Positions 1-11,595 of a stretch of DNA of 64,000 bases are shown one piece after another. Position numbers and translations under genes: made by a program. Within the stretch, counting starts at the first letter, position 1. The number at the start of each line of letters is the position of its first letter. The notes under the pieces are model-generated. The model was not told the origin of the DNA. It worked only from the letters and a program-made list of their open reading frames with translations, and did no database searches. Source of the DNA: Magnaporthiopsis rhizophila (taxonomy: Eukaryota > Ascomycota > Sordariomycetes > Magnaporthales > Magnaporthaceae). The DNA lies in NCBI GenBank assembly GCA_003049465.1, contig PYSS01000005.1, positions 200,087 through 264,086 of the forward strand, written 5' to 3'.

Positions 1-2
1 GT

Positions 3-359
3 CGCCCCCACTCCTCCGAGTGGTACGAGGCCAAGAAGAAGGAGATCAGCGAGCGACCAGACCGCAAGGCCATGTTTGGCAGGGCGGCGCAACGCATGGC
101 CGATCGGAGACGAGCGGAGCAGGGCCAGGCGGCCAAGAGCTTGTCATCCACGTCCTCGGCCGCCGCCTCGCGCAGCAGGCAACGCTCAAAGAGCTCCAGA
201 GACGCGCCACCAGAGGAAGGCGTCAAGGGGGGGGTTAATGCAGCGGCTCTGGCGCGGCTGCGGAAGTCGTTTGACGCCTGGGACCAGGCTCTCTGGGAGA
301 GAGACAAAGAAGCGACCCGGAGAGAGGCGTTGAAGGACCGGTCCCGAAGGCGGCCGTGA
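3..359 (+). CDS. C-terminal end of an unknown protein (partial, enters from the left edge)
   Basis: The frame is open from the first complete codon of the window to a TGA at 357-359, giving the last 118 residues of a protein that begins outside. The first in-frame ATG is at 72, but the frame upstream of it reads like normal coding sequence (Trp-Tyr-Glu then a Lys-rich helix), so this is probably a last exon and not a short gene. The tail is basic and helical, rich in Arg, Lys, Ala, Glu and Ser, ends in a run of Arg, and has no membrane segment. I do not recognise the family. It converges on the beta-glucosidase gene. Confidence 0.5.
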   Translation, partial: RPHSSEWYEAKKKEISERPDRKAMFGRAAQRMADRRRAEQGQAAKSLSSTSSAAASRSRQRSKSSRDAPPEEGVKGGVNAAALARLRKSFDAWDQALWERDKEATRREALKDRSRRRP

Positions 360-1184
360 CAAGTCAAGGCCCGACGGCACTGGTCTGGCCGCGAGGTGGT
401 GAGGATGCGGGCTAAAATCATGCCCATTTGGCTACACTTTTGCTCAGGCCACCACCAAGTCTTCGAATACAAAATCCAACAGGCCTAGTAGAAGGGAAGG
501 ACGGCGAGAAAACAAAGACTTTTTTTTTTTTCTTTTTGATTAATTATTTGCTCTCAGCGAATTTGTATACACTTTGCTATTGAGGGATATAAACCTGAGC
601 CGCATCGCTACATCCGTATATAGACCCTGACGGTTATTTGTGGAAGGAGTGGGCGGACGGGCTGCTCATAATGATGTGTCGGGCTCTGGGTCGGAAGACA
701 AGCGATACCCGAGGGGCCATCTTGTTTTTTTTTGGGTTCTTTCTTCTTAGTTGGGCCAAAGGGTCCGTTCGTGTCGATGAGGAAAAGATTCAACGACGCT
801 GATAGGCTCGGAATAGAAATTCACGATACATCAAGACCACGAATGAGCATCCATGCCATGTCCACCTGCTCTAGTGACTCCTTGCAGGAACTGAGACATG
901 CATGGTATGCCAATTGAGGACGCGGGCAGTTGTCATGTTTTAACTGGATCTTCTTCTTTCATTGTTTCATCTTGAATATTTTCTTTACTTCACTACCATC
1001 TGAATATCCAATGGTAGGTGAGCTAGATCCAAACATGTACCTACATGCGTAAACAATGAAAATACCCTGTCCACGTTCGCATAGAATTCATAAATTCGGC
1101 ATGTACGCCATTTATCCCCTTGATAAAAAGAAAGAAAAACAAAACATGGAGAAACCATGACTTTGAGTCCGGCCCTCCCCCGCC
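360..1184. other. Intergenic region between convergent genes
   Basis: It holds the 3' flanks of the unknown gene on the left and of the beta-glucosidase gene on the right. It is AT-richer than the genes, with short poly-T/poly-A runs near 520-535 and 725-735. No RNA gene or convincing ORF is visible. Confidence 0.6.
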
Positions 1185-3791
1185 TTATGCGGCAATCGGG
1201 CGGATGCTGGTGGTGAGCTTGATGTCGCGGCTGCTGAAGCCGACGCTAATGCCGATCTCGCCGGGGGCGATGACCCACTCCTGCAGCACAACGTCCCAGT
1301 ACGAGATGTCGCGCCTCTGCAGGGCGAACTCGACGGCCTTGGTCTCGCCGGCGGCGAGGCCGACGCGCTCGAAGCCGCGGAGCTGGCGCGGGGGCGTGCC
1401 GGCCGGGGCTCCGGGTAGCGAGACGTAGAGTTGCGGCACGGCGTGGCCGGCGCGGCTGCCGACGTTGGCGACCGACACCTTTACCGTGTAGAGCGTCTGC
1501 CACAGCGAACTGTGGCCGCCGGGCGGGGCGGGCCCGTTGCTGCCGGGCGCGCGGGCGGGGATGCTGCTGCTGGCGACCGCGGCGGCAGCCACCGAGATGT
1601 CGGCCAGGGAAAAGGTGGTGTAGGACAGGCCGAAACCAAACTCGTAGCGGACCGAGATGTTGTGGGCGTCAAAGTAGCGGTAGTCGATCTCGAGCTTCTC
1701 GTCGAAGTACGACTGCCAGTCGTGGACGCCCGAAGTGGTGATGTGGGTCGTGGGCGGGGCGTTGTAGTCGGAGGGCTTGAGGGCGATGGTGTAGGGTAGG
1801 CGGCCGGAGGGGCTGGCGTCGCCGTACAGCAGGTCGACGAGCGAGTGGCCCGACTGCTCTCCCGGGTAGTGAGCGGCCAGGATGGCGGTGACGTTGGGGT
1901 GGTCGGCCCAGGGCAGGTGGTTAATGCCAGACGAGTGGGTGACGACGACGGTGTTGGCGCACTGCGCCGCCACCGAGTCGACGACCTCGTTGCCGCCCCA
2001 GTCGACGTTGAGCGAGTGGCGGTCGTCGCCCTCCTCGGCCCACGTCTTGAGGAAGACGAGGCAGACGTCGGGCTGGGTGGGGATCCACAGCGTGCGCACG
2101 TCGACGGTGCGGATCAGCGTGTTGTTGAGCCACTGCTGCACCAGCGCCCCGTCCTTGGCCGCCCGCGCCTTGATGGCGCTCAGGGGCGTGACCAGGGTCG
2201 ACATGCGGCCCGTGCCGGAGCCGCCGCCGGCCGTGAGCGTGCCGAACTCAAAGTTCCTCTGGTTGTAGAAGCCCTCGGTGTCCTCGCCCGCGTCGTTTCC
2301 GAAAACGGCGACCGACCTGGGCGCCTTGAGGGGCAGGGTGCCGTTGACGTTCTTGAGCAGGACCGCGGCGGCGGCGCCGTGCTCGCGGATCATCTGAGCG
2401 GTGCCCTTGGCGCGAGCGTCGACGCTGCGCTGGCCTGTGATCAGGTCGGCGAAGTCGTTGGGCCAGGTCAGACGTATGGAATTGGTGTTGAGGTCGGCCG
2501 AGGCCGGGTCGACGCCGGGGAAGCCCCGGTCTTGGCCGAGGTGGTAGTAGGGCGTCATGACGCGCACGACCATGTCATCCAGCCTCGACGCGTCGAGGGT
2601 GCCGTTTTTGACGGCGGCCGTGATGTTGCGACCAAAGTAAGAGACGAGGCCGAGGTTGTAGCCCAGACCTCCCGGCATGTTCATGTCCAGGCCGGACTCG
2701 ATCGAGGCCACACCGCTGTGGGTGGCACCCCAGTCGCTCATCACGTAGCCCTGGAATCCGAGCTCCTCCTTGAGCAGGCCGTTGAGGGCCTTGGAGTTCT
2801 CGCACGCGTACGAGCCGTTGAGCCTCTGGTAGGCGCACATCATGGAGGCAACGCCGGCCTTGACGGAGTTGGCAAAGGGCCACATGTAGAGCTCGTGCAT
2901 GGTGCGGTCGTCGATGTTGCTCGAAATCGCCTCGAACGCGACTTCCGTGCTGTACACGGAGTTGTAGATGGGGTTACGCATGATCTCTTGCTCGTTGCCG
3001 ATCCAGTGCTTGGCCGTGGCCTGGACGCCGACATCCTGGATGCCCATAATCGTCTCCTCCATGGCCACGCCCGTCAGATACGGGTCAGGCGAGAAGCCTT
3101 CCCAGTTGCGGCCGCCGTACGCAGACCTCCCGAGGGGGCCGGCGACAGGGGCAAGGGCGATCTGGGATCCCTTGGCCCGGAACTCGCCGCCGAGGGCCTT
3201 TCCCCGGTCGTACATCACTAAAAGTAGGATCCGCGTGTTAGTCATTTTGTCGCAGCAAGAACGAGGCGGGCGCCGTGAAACTACATACTCTTCCTGTCCC
3301 AGGTAGCCGCAATGCTGACCCCAGCGGGGAAGACGCTAACGTAGTCGGCGAGTCGGATGGCGAGAGGGCCGTCTTGGAGACACAGGCCGGGGAAGCCCAA
3401 CCTAGGGACGCCCATGATGTTGCCGACACAAGGCCCAGGCGTGCCCGTCGTGAACCAGACCTTCTCCTCAAGCGTGAGCTTGCTGACGAAGGCCTTGGCC
3501 TTGGCGATCGAAGCCTCCCAGCCACCGAGACCGGTTGCGTTCGCTGTATGTATGCGACGTGTGTGGTCAGCATCTGCTTGTTCCTGCGCTCAAGGTCGTG
3601 TATGTTTGCACACCAGGAGGCTTACGTGAGGGGTAAACCGGGGGCGAGTGGCCATAGGGGCCCAGGATGACGGTGTCGGCAGGCTGGACCCATTTGAACC
3701 TCCCTTCGTCGTTCTGGGCCTGGACCGCACCGGCGACCGCCAGGACGGCGACGACGGTGGGCAGGATGGAGGCGAAGAACGTAGAGGCCAT
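1185..3791 (-). CDS. Secreted beta-glucosidase, glycoside hydrolase family 3
   Basis: Hydrolyses terminal beta-D-glucosyl units of cellobiose and related beta-glucosides, the last step of extracellular cellulose breakdown. Three exons fit: 3791-3626, 3543-3289 and 3217-1185, with GTAAGC/CAG and GTATGT/TAG introns, giving 817 residues. The N-terminus is a signal peptide (hydrophobic stretch ending in VQAQ). The GH3 N-terminal barrel follows, with the Lys-His motif of 'KHWIGNE' near residue 210 and the nucleophile Asp in 'MSDWGATH' at about 302. Then come the GH3 C-terminal domain and a fibronectin III-like domain ('YVSLPG..TPPRQLRGFERV'). Length and order match fungal secreted family 3 enzymes. 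The spliced junctions restore 'YPSPNATGLGGW' and 'ATWDRKMMYDRG', both expected in the family. Substrate preference beyond beta-glucosides cannot be read from sequence. Confidence 0.93.
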
Positions 3792-4832
3792 CTCAAGCAG
3801 GCCGTCTAGACCGACTCCGGGCGGAAAGCTGTACTGCTAAGAGGATGAGTACAAGGTCTAGCTTTTTGACTGGGAGAGGAGCAGGCACCTTCCATTATTA
3901 TATAGCCAAGTACCCTGCTCGGGCCTGCCATGGAGCAGACACTGGGGAGCCAGCCCGGCACGAGCTCCCCGCTGGACATCATGTGAAAGTTCGTACCCGG
4001 CACGCACCGGGTACCAGACGGAGCAACAGCAAGCGCCAACGCCGACAGTCCAAGCATCCACTGTTCTCCGCACCCCAAGTGCCCGGCGTAAGTCCGGAGG
4101 CAGACCTTGGCGGTGGGACGGTAACGAGGAAATGCAGTGCCGAATATGTATCCGGGATGGGGTAGAGAGGGGAAGGGGGATCGGCAGGAAAGAAGTAGAA
4201 AGAAAGCCAACATGCGATTAGCGAGCATGCAAGGGCACTATCCTGTCTATAGGCGTGGCACGGTCCCACGCCGCGACGATACGCTGTTCAACTGCCGGGG
4301 ACGGTGGATGCTGTATCAACGAGCCCAGACGGTACCAGGTGAACTCACCCATGCCCACCCCAACACGACGGGGTTTCCAAGGGAGAAGGGCAAGAAAGAA
4401 AATGTGACATGACGTGACCAAAAGAAGTCGCATGTATGTCGATGCGGAGGATGTCCGCCGGGTATATGGAAATACCACCCCATCTTTTTGGCGCACCAGC
4501 CCCCGATGTTGAGCCGACGAGGGGGGCAGGTGGCAAAAAACAAGGACCGACGGCACAACGGCAGCTGTCTGTCAGCACGGGCAATACGCGGGGGGTCGCA
4601 TTACCCCGGACTGTCCTCGACGTCAGGCCCGGGCGCCCGCCGATGCGCCCCGCGTCCCATTTTCCCCTCAGCGGGCGCTGCGTGTGACCAGCAGGAAACC
4701 GCAGCGAGTCGGCCCCACTGCGCGTCTGCTTGGGGGGGCATTCCGTGCCTGGCGTACGGAGTAAGGTAGGTTCGATAATAGCTAAGGGCGCGGGGACAAG
4801 ACTGGGGGACAAACGCGGAGAAGAGAAGAGCA
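3792..4832. other. Upstream region of the beta-glucosidase gene
   Basis: Presumed promoter DNA. Several G/C-rich hexamers resemble the short CreA/CRE1 carbon-catabolite site (SYGGRG), for example near 3940 and 4590, but such short sites are expected by chance in GC-rich DNA. Overlapping short ORFs here show no protein family. Confidence 0.4.
3896..3905 (-). promoter_or_regulatory. TATA-box candidate of the beta-glucosidase gene
   Basis: On the minus strand the sequence reads CTATATAATA, about 105 bases upstream of the beta-glucosidase ATG at 3791. It is the only clear TATA-like element in the proximal promoter. Confidence 0.5.

Positions 4833-4866
<34 letters not shown>
4833..4866 (+). repeat. 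Poly-G run of 34 bases at the edge of a gap
   Basis: An uninterrupted G homopolymer ending exactly where the N run starts. It is probably a low-quality read or contig end and not biological. Confidence 0.8.
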
Positions 4867-5664
4867 NNNNNNNNNNNNNNNNNNNNNNNNNNNNNNNNNN
4901 NNNNNNNNNNNNNNNNNNNNNNNNNNNNNNNNNNNNNNNNNNNNNNNNNNNNNNNNNNNNNNNNNNNNNNNNNNNNNNNNNNNNNNNNNNNNNNNNNNNN
5001 NNNNNNNNNNNNNNNNNNNNNNNNNNNNNNNNNNNNNNNNNNNNNNNNNNNNNNNNNNNNNNNNNNNNNNNNNNNNNNNNNNNNNNNNNNNNNNNNNNNN
5101 NNNNNNNNNNNNNNNNNNNNNNNNNNNNNNNNNNNNNNNNNNNNNNNNNNNNNNNNNNNNNNNNNNNNNNNNNNNNNNNNNNNNNNNNNNNNNNNNNNNN
5201 NNNNNNNNNNNNNNNNNNNNNNNNNNNNNNNNNNNNNNNNNNNNNNNNNNNNNNNNNNNNNNNNNNNNNNNNNNNNNNNNNNNNNNNNNNNNNNNNNNNN
5301 NNNNNNNNNNNNNNNNNNNNNNNNNNNNNNNNNNNNNNNNNNNNNNNNNNNNNNNNNNNNNNNNNNNNNNNNNNNNNNNNNNNNNNNNNNNNNNNNNNNN
5401 NNNNNNNNNNNNNNNNNNNNNNNNNNNNNNNNNNNNNNNNNNNNNNNNNNNNNNNNNNNNNNNNNNNNNNNNNNNNNNNNNNNNNNNNNNNNNNNNNNNN
5501 NNNNNNNNNNNNNNNNNNNNNNNNNNNNNNNNNNNNNNNNNNNNNNNNNNNNNNNNNNNNNNNNNNNNNNNNNNNNNNNNNNNNNNNNNNNNNNNNNNNN
5601 NNNNNNNNNNNNNNNNNNNNNNNNNNNNNNNNNNNNNNNNNNNNNNNNNNNNNNNNNNNNNNNN
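4867..5664. other. Assembly gap (798 N)
   Basis: Unresolved bases only. A gene or repeat could be hidden here. It is bounded by poly-G on the left and by 'AC' plus about 31 A on the right. Confidence 0.99.
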
Positions 5665-5665
5665 A

Positions 5666-5666
<1 letters not shown>

Positions 5667-5697
<31 letters not shown>
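5667..5697 (+). repeat. Poly-A run of 31 bases at the right edge of the gap
   Basis: Homopolymer directly after the N run. It may be an assembly artefact or a real poly-A tract that broke the assembly. Confidence 0.8.
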
Positions 5698-5699
<2 letters not shown>

Positions 5700-6373
5700 A
5701 GCTATTACACCGCCCATCCCATGACAACTCCAGGCCCGCACAGCCCCTACGCACCTCAGTTGATGTTTTCTCAAGTACATGTTTCGGCCTTGGCCGTCGT
5801 GCCTCCTGCGTGCGAGAGCAGAGAGAGGCCAAAGCAATGCGGCTCCATCCGTCAGGTTGGCCATGTCTTCAAATAAGCTTTTGATAGCCTCACAAATGTT
5901 TTCATCCCCCTGTCTGTCTCGGCTGGCCAGCCAATGAAAATGCCCGGCCGCTTTGTAATATTGGACGATCGATACTAATTCTTCAAACTTCAGTATTCTA
6001 ACCTTGACCTTCGGTTGAGTGCATATGCTGGTACCCGCAATGTGAATATATCGCCTGAGCGAGAAAGAGAACCAGGTTGACACAAGAGACGAGCTCATAC
6101 GAGATGCTTTCGCTTTATATACAAACAACGCCACTCTGTAATTCATACCTCTGTCTTGTAAATAGAGTACTAATAATGCCGTGTATAAAACGATCCAGCT
6201 TTTTCTTTTTTCCAGCGCAAATCGGATAAACGCCCCTACCACCAAGTTGCAGATCCCAACACTTGACCGAGATGCTCCGCCGAAAGCCGGAGATTCTAGT
6301 AGAAAGAAAAGAAAAAGGGTATGCAAAGGAGAGAAAATACACCCAGATCAACGCCGCGCTCGCTAGCCCCATC
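5698..6373. other. 3' flank of the aconitase-like gene with a doubtful minus-strand open frame
   Basis: Downstream of the aconitase stop. One minus-strand frame stays open from about 6326 to the gap, with its first ATG at 6146. The part around 'KFEELVSIVQYYKAAGHFHWLASRD' (shortened here) reads like protein. No family is recognised, and the end is lost in the gap. Confidence 0.3.
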
Positions 6374-8846
6374 CTACTTCCTCCCTGCGAGCAGGTTCAG
6401 TGCGCTACCGGCCAGGATGAAGCCGGCCTGGTCCTTGCTCACCGTGTGCTTGACAGGCACAGCCACCTCGCTGCCGTCCGACTTGGTCACCCGCAGGCTG
6501 ACGTCGCCCTTGCCGCCCGCCCGGAGCATGTCGTACAGGCCCACCGTCGCGACCTGGTCGCCCGCGTCGATGCGGTCGTAGTCGGCCTCGTCCGCCAGCG
6601 TCAGCGGCACCACGCCCTGCTTCTTGAGGTTCGTCTCGTGGATGCGCGCAAACGACTTGACCACCACCACCCGCGCCCCGAGGTACCGTGGCTGCAGCGC
6701 GGCGTGCTCCCGGGCGCTGCCCTCGCCGTAGTTGTGCTCCGCCACCACGAGCCACTCGCGCCCGGCCTGCCGCCACCGCTCGGCCAAACCGGGGATCGTG
6801 TGTCGGCTGCCGTCCAGATCGTACGCCACATTCACCTCGCCCGTCGCCGCGTTCGTCGCCGTGTTGAGCGTGTTGGCGCTGATGTTGGGCAGGTGGCCCT
6901 TGTACTTGAGCCACGGCCCCGCCGCCGAGATTGTGTCGGTCGTGCATTTGCCCGTCACCTTGACAAGCACCCGCAGCCCGCTGAGGTCGTCCTCGGGAAA
7001 AGGCCCGAATGGCTCCAGAAATGCCAGCCGTTCCGACGTCGGTGAGATCTTGATCTCGACGCTCGCGTCCGGCTGCTGCCTCAGCGGAAGCAGCGCTGGG
7101 AGGCCGGCGTCGAAGGGCGTCGCCGGCCCCTCCAGACCACGCGGGGCCGGGAAGCGGAAGTCCTTTCCGTCTGGCGTCTTGAGTGTGTCGGTCTGCGGGT
7201 TGAACGTCGTGGTTCCCGCAAAGGCCATGGCCGTGACGATCTCAGGTGACGCCAGGAAGTTCATGGTTCCGGGGTTGCCGTCGTTGCGGCCGCGGAAGTT
7301 GCGGTTGTACGAAGTAAAGATGGCGTTGGGCGTGCCCTTGCCAACGTCATCTTGGCGCTTCCACTGGCCGATGCACGGCCCGCACGCGTTGGAGAGCACG
7401 ATGCCGCCAGCATCCGCAAATGTTTGCAGCGTGCCATCCCTTTCCAACGTCGACCGGATCTGCTCGCTGCCGGGCGTGATGTAAAAGTCGGCCGCCGGCT
7501 TGAGGCCAGCCTCCTTTGCCGCCTTGAGCATGCTCTCCACCCTCGTCATATCCTCGTAGGAGCTGTTGGTGCAGCTTCCAATCAGGCCAGCCGATAGTGC
7601 CTCGGGCCACTCTTGCTCCTTGACCGTTTCCTTGAACTTGGACAGCGGCGTCGCGAGATCCGGGGTGTGTGGGCCGTTGACGTGAGGCTCGAGCTCAGAG
7701 AGGTTGATGTCGATCTGCTCGTCGTACTGGGCGCCTTCATCTGCCTGGAACCTAAAGTACGTATCCGCCGACGACCCGACGCCCGGGAAGGTCTGTAGAG
7801 TTCGGGCGGCGGCGGCGGCTGCGGGCCTCCTCGTGGCCTCCAAGTACCTGGCGGAGGCGTCTGTGAAGGGGAAGATGGACGTTGTCGCGCCCACCTCGGC
7901 GCCCATGTTGCAGATGGTGGCCATCGAGGTGCAGCTGAGCGTCTCGACGCCGGGCCCCGTGTACTCAATGATGTAACCGGTGCCTCCGCGAACCGTCAGC
8001 CGGCCGGCAAGGTGCAGGATGACATCCTTGGCCGAGGCCCAGTCGTTCAGCCTGCCGTCAAGGTTCACCCTGAGGATGCGCGGGGCCTTGAGCTCCCACG
8101 GCGCACCAACCAGAGCCTCGACAGCATCTGCGCCGCCGACACCAATGGCGATCGTGCAGAGTCCACCAGCATTGGGGGTGTGGCTGTCGGTGCCCAACAT
8201 CATAAGGCCGGGGACGGCGTACTGCTCGAGGACGGTTTGGTGGATGATACCGGCGCCGGGCGGCCAGAAATCGATACCGTAACGCTTGGCGGCGGACTCG
8301 AGGAAGTCAAAGATCTCCTGATTCGTCTGGATGCCCGACGACAGGTCCTCGGCCGCGCCCTTCTCGCCAACGATCAGATGGTCGCAATGGATGCTCGCGG
8401 GGATGGCAGTCTGGTGCAGATTGCACGACATGAATTGCAGCAGTGCCATCTGAGCCGACGCGTCTTGCATGTTGACGCGGTCGGGGTTGAGCTGCAGATT
8501 GGCATTGCCCCTGATGTCGCGGCCATTGTTGGTGTTTGTCAGGAGCGACTCTTCGACGTTTTCGAGGTGGCTGTAGAGGATCTTCTCGGCCAGCGTCAGG
8601 CGCTGCTTGCCTAGCACCTTGCGAACGAGGGAGTAGTTGTGGTACAGCTTCTCGTACGTCGGTGGCAGCGGAGGGCCAGTCGAGAATAGTCGCCGGGCCG
8701 AATACGATCGTAACGAAGCGGGCCGGGATATCCTCTGTGTCGTTCAAGCCAACAGTCAGGTCCGCAGTGTCGAGAGCACTTGCCAGGGGTCTGGTACATA
8801 CCGAGAGGACGCTCCCAGGGCCAGTGGAGAGCCCAATTGGCCGCAT
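6374..8846 (-). CDS. aco2: Mitochondrial aconitase-family hydratase (Aco2/AcoB type)
   Basis: A [4Fe-4S] hydro-lyase that moves the hydroxyl of citrate-type acids. The fungal Aco2/AcoB branch is linked to homocitrate dehydration in lysine synthesis as well as aconitase activity. Two exons fit: 8846-8802 (15 codons) and 8734-6374, joined by a 67-base GTATGT...CAG intron with a CTGAC branch-like site, giving 801 residues. Residues 1 to about 40 are Arg/Ser-rich with 'SARRLFSTG', a typical mitochondrial presequence. The cluster cysteines are present at about 403 ('GSCTNSS'), 466 and 469 ('NACGPCIGQW'). The swivel domain includes 'HNYGEGSAREHAA'. A long frame opening at a GTG (8617) is internal, since the family sequence 'YEKLYHNYSLVRK' lies upstream of it. 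Assignment to Aco2 over Aco1 is by sequence feel and is less certain than the family. Confidence 0.92.
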
Positions 8847-9515
8847 TCTCGCTCTTTCGGATTTGGGGGTTGTTGTCGCTACTAGAGCCGACTTGAGCTG
8901 AACGGAGGGGTTCGGACGATGACGACAGAAAAAATTCTCGAAAAAGACGCCGCGTAGCTGCAAATCTGGGGTCCTCTCCAGGGGTAAATCGGCATGTTGC
9001 ATGTGCTTCAGGCCAATCAGAGGTCGCTCAATTACCAACTGCGCATCTCCTGAATCGCCGATATCGCTGCGCCGGAATGCCTGAAGCCTCCAGCTTGGGG
9101 CACAACAAGTGAACAACACCAGACCTCAAAGTTCATCATAGCTCCCATCTATCTGCCTCTGGCTCGAGATTTTATTGGCACAAGACCGCATGAAGCGAGA
9201 CTGAGTGTCATGAGTTAGGGTAACAAGGGAAAGCCGAGAAGGAAAAGCAAAATAAACGTTCCAAAGGCCACTGCAGCCTCAGCCGAAAACGCCTCGAGCC
9301 CACCCAATGTCCGATATTGAGTCCCGATAACGCCAAGCAGTAACAAACCATAAGCCAAAGTGAGCAATACAGTCAACAAAAATCCGCCCCGTCTTCTTCA
9401 AGCGCTGGGGACGGTTTATGAGAACAAAGACACTATCGCACCCGAGACTGTTGACTCAGTAGGTCTCGTCTGTTGATTATTTGCTGCTGGTTGAGCTGCA
9501 GATGCGGCATCTTCT
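8847..9515. other. Intergenic region between the RAD52 3' end and the aconitase-like gene
   Basis: Contains the promoter of the aconitase-like gene and the 3' flank of RAD52, both on the minus strand. No other feature is supported. Confidence 0.5.
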
Positions 9516-11374
9516 TTACTGAAGCTTCATCCGCTTGACCTCGCCGCCGGAACCACCACCGGCCCCGGCCCCGTTCGGTACCTCAGCCAAGGGCGGTCTC
9601 TTCATTGTGGGAGGTTTGTACGAATTTCGGTTAGCCAACGGGCTTCCCGGGCCGCCTGGTGCTCCGATGCGGCGGGAGTGGTCGAGTTGCGGGTTTAGCA
9701 TGTTGGGACGGCCCATCTGACCCTGCGGCGACTGATGGTTTGGTGGCGCATGTGGGGCCTGGGGCCTCGATACAGAATCCCTCATGCCACCGCCGGCTCC
9801 GAGAGACGACCTGTCATTAGCGGCCTGCGAGCTCGAGGGCGGGGCCACATGCTGGCCAGACTTGGACAGAGGCCGTGACGAGTTGTGATCGATTCCTGGC
9901 GTCTTGCGTATCGACGGACTCTCGGCCTTGGGATCAAATGGTTTCCCGGCAATGGGCCCCGGAGGTATGGCGCTGCCATCATCTGGCACCCGGAGAACAG
10001 CACGAGCCGAAAAGAAACCCGGACCATCGCCACCTGCCCCACCGTTCTGTGGCATCGGTGGCGTGTTCTGGGGCATGCCGTTGTTCCCGTTGTTAGCAGG
10101 ACGCTGCCCGTTGCTAGGCTGCTGAGGTTGAGGTCTGCCCTGGTTGTTGGGCTGAGGCTGGGGGCGAATTCCGTGATTGTTCGGTTGGTTCGAAGGACCG
10201 CCGCTGGGAGCCATCCCCGATCTCGGGGGTGGCTGGTTGGGTGTTTGAGGCTGCCGCGACTGGTTGTTTATCGACGAGGGCCCGGCCGATTGCCTTTGTG
10301 GCGGTGGGTGCTGCCTAGGGGGTGGTGGCATCGGTCGTTGTTGGGCTGCGTTGTTGCCCGTGTTACCGCCTTGGGGTCTATTCCCATTATTACTGCCACG
10401 TTCGTTGCTGCTGCTGTTGGATGTGGTGTGCGACGCATCTGAAACAGTGACGTCTTCAGAGAGACCATCTCCCTCCACTTCGGCCTCCATGACGCAAAAA
10501 TCGGCCTCGTCCAGCTCTGCGTTTAGTAGTGGTTAGCAGCAAGCTCGGCTGGGCAGTCTCGTTCCAGAACGTCCAGGGGCTAGATTCACAAACCTCCTAG
10601 GAAATCGTCGAACGAATCTGGGTGCGCAGCAGCTGGCGCCGGGGGGACAGCCGAGATCTCAGGCTTGGGCTTCTCGACATCCTTCTCCTTCTTGACAAAG
10701 TCACTGTGTCGGTGCAGGCCGTCCTCGTCAAACTTGGTGGGCGCGACCTTGATCTTGGTGACCTTGGCCAGATATTCCTTGTCGTAGATGCAGTTGCCTA
10801 GCAGATTGCCAAAGTGCCGCAACGCCCGCTTGAGCGCGTCCGTGGTGCCCTCCTTCTTGGCCTTCTCAAAGGCCGAGGCCTTGGACTTGCAGTTCTCGAT
10901 GTGGCCGTATCCCATGTCTTCATGGAAGGTGCCGTCACGGAGAGTCACGCGCACGACGACCGACAGCCCGAGTGAGATCTTGCCGGTCTGGGGGTGGACA
11001 TCGGCGAAGTCGACCTGCACGTCCTGGATCGACGTCGACCAGCCGTTGAAGCCGAAGACCTCGTTGGCGAGTGTGATGATTTTGTCGGCGGCGACATAGT
11101 GGACTTTTTGGCCCGAGGGTCCGGTGCGGGCCGAGAGGTACTCTGGGCCAAGCTGTCGATCAAGCCGGGTCTGGAGCGCCGCGATCTCCTGGGCCGTCCA
11201 CAGGGAGAGCCGCGGCCTCGCCTCCTCGAACGGGTTCTGGACATGTGAATGCTGTTGGCCTGGGCTGCAGGGACAAGATCGCGCGTCAGCAAGAATCGGC
11301 GCAATGAGGAGAAAGAAACGGTCCTAGGCCGAGAGCTGGTGTGAGTTCGGGCAAAACAAGACTCACGCTGGCAT
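9516..11374 (-). CDS. rad52: DNA repair and recombination protein RAD52
   Basis: Strand-annealing and Rad51-mediator protein of homologous recombination. Three exons fit: 11374-11367 (8 nt, ATGCCAGC), 11264-10594 and 10516-9516, giving 559 residues. The introns are GTGAGT/CAG and GTTTGT/CAG. The conserved Rad52/22 DNA-binding domain fills about residues 15-195, with 'NEVFGFNGWS', 'GTFHEDMGYGHIENCKSKASAFEKAKKE' (in parts) and 'ALRHFGNLLGNC'. Then comes a long Gln/Pro/Asn-rich disordered tail with an acidic 'ELDEADFCVMEAEVEGDG' start, ending in a basic 'VKRMKLQ'. The tail should hold RPA and Rad51 contacts, but no motif is clear. A decayed transposon begins about 222 bases upstream of the start codon. 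Confidence 0.93.
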
Positions 11375-11595
11375 GTTGGCGAGCGGGAAGGCCTTCAGGC
11401 CGGGCCGACCATGGGATTCGAAGTGAGGACGGTAACGGTAGTCACAATATAAATTATCTATCAAGTCGTCTCGATGGGGCGGTGCTGGCGGACGCTGGCA
11501 TGACACGCTTCGTTTGTCGCCGGTTCAATCGGACGCGCTTGCGGCAGGCGAGAAGTGGTAGATGAGGCGCGTTGGCAACGCACGGCCACGTGACG
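11375..11595. promoter_or_regulatory. RAD52 upstream region, cut short by a transposon
   Basis: Only about 220 bases of host-like sequence separate the RAD52 ATG from the mobile element, so any further upstream control sequence has been displaced. No TATA box is obvious. Confidence 0.4.

Noticed and set aside
1845..3221. 458-codon plus-strand open frame
   Set aside because: Antisense shadow of the GH3 beta-glucosidase exon. No domain, and its composition fits codon bias of the other strand.
11405..11425. Reverse-strand B-box-like sequence (ATTCGAAG) in the RAD52 upstream region
   Set aside because: No D arm or acceptor stem can be formed on the minus strand.
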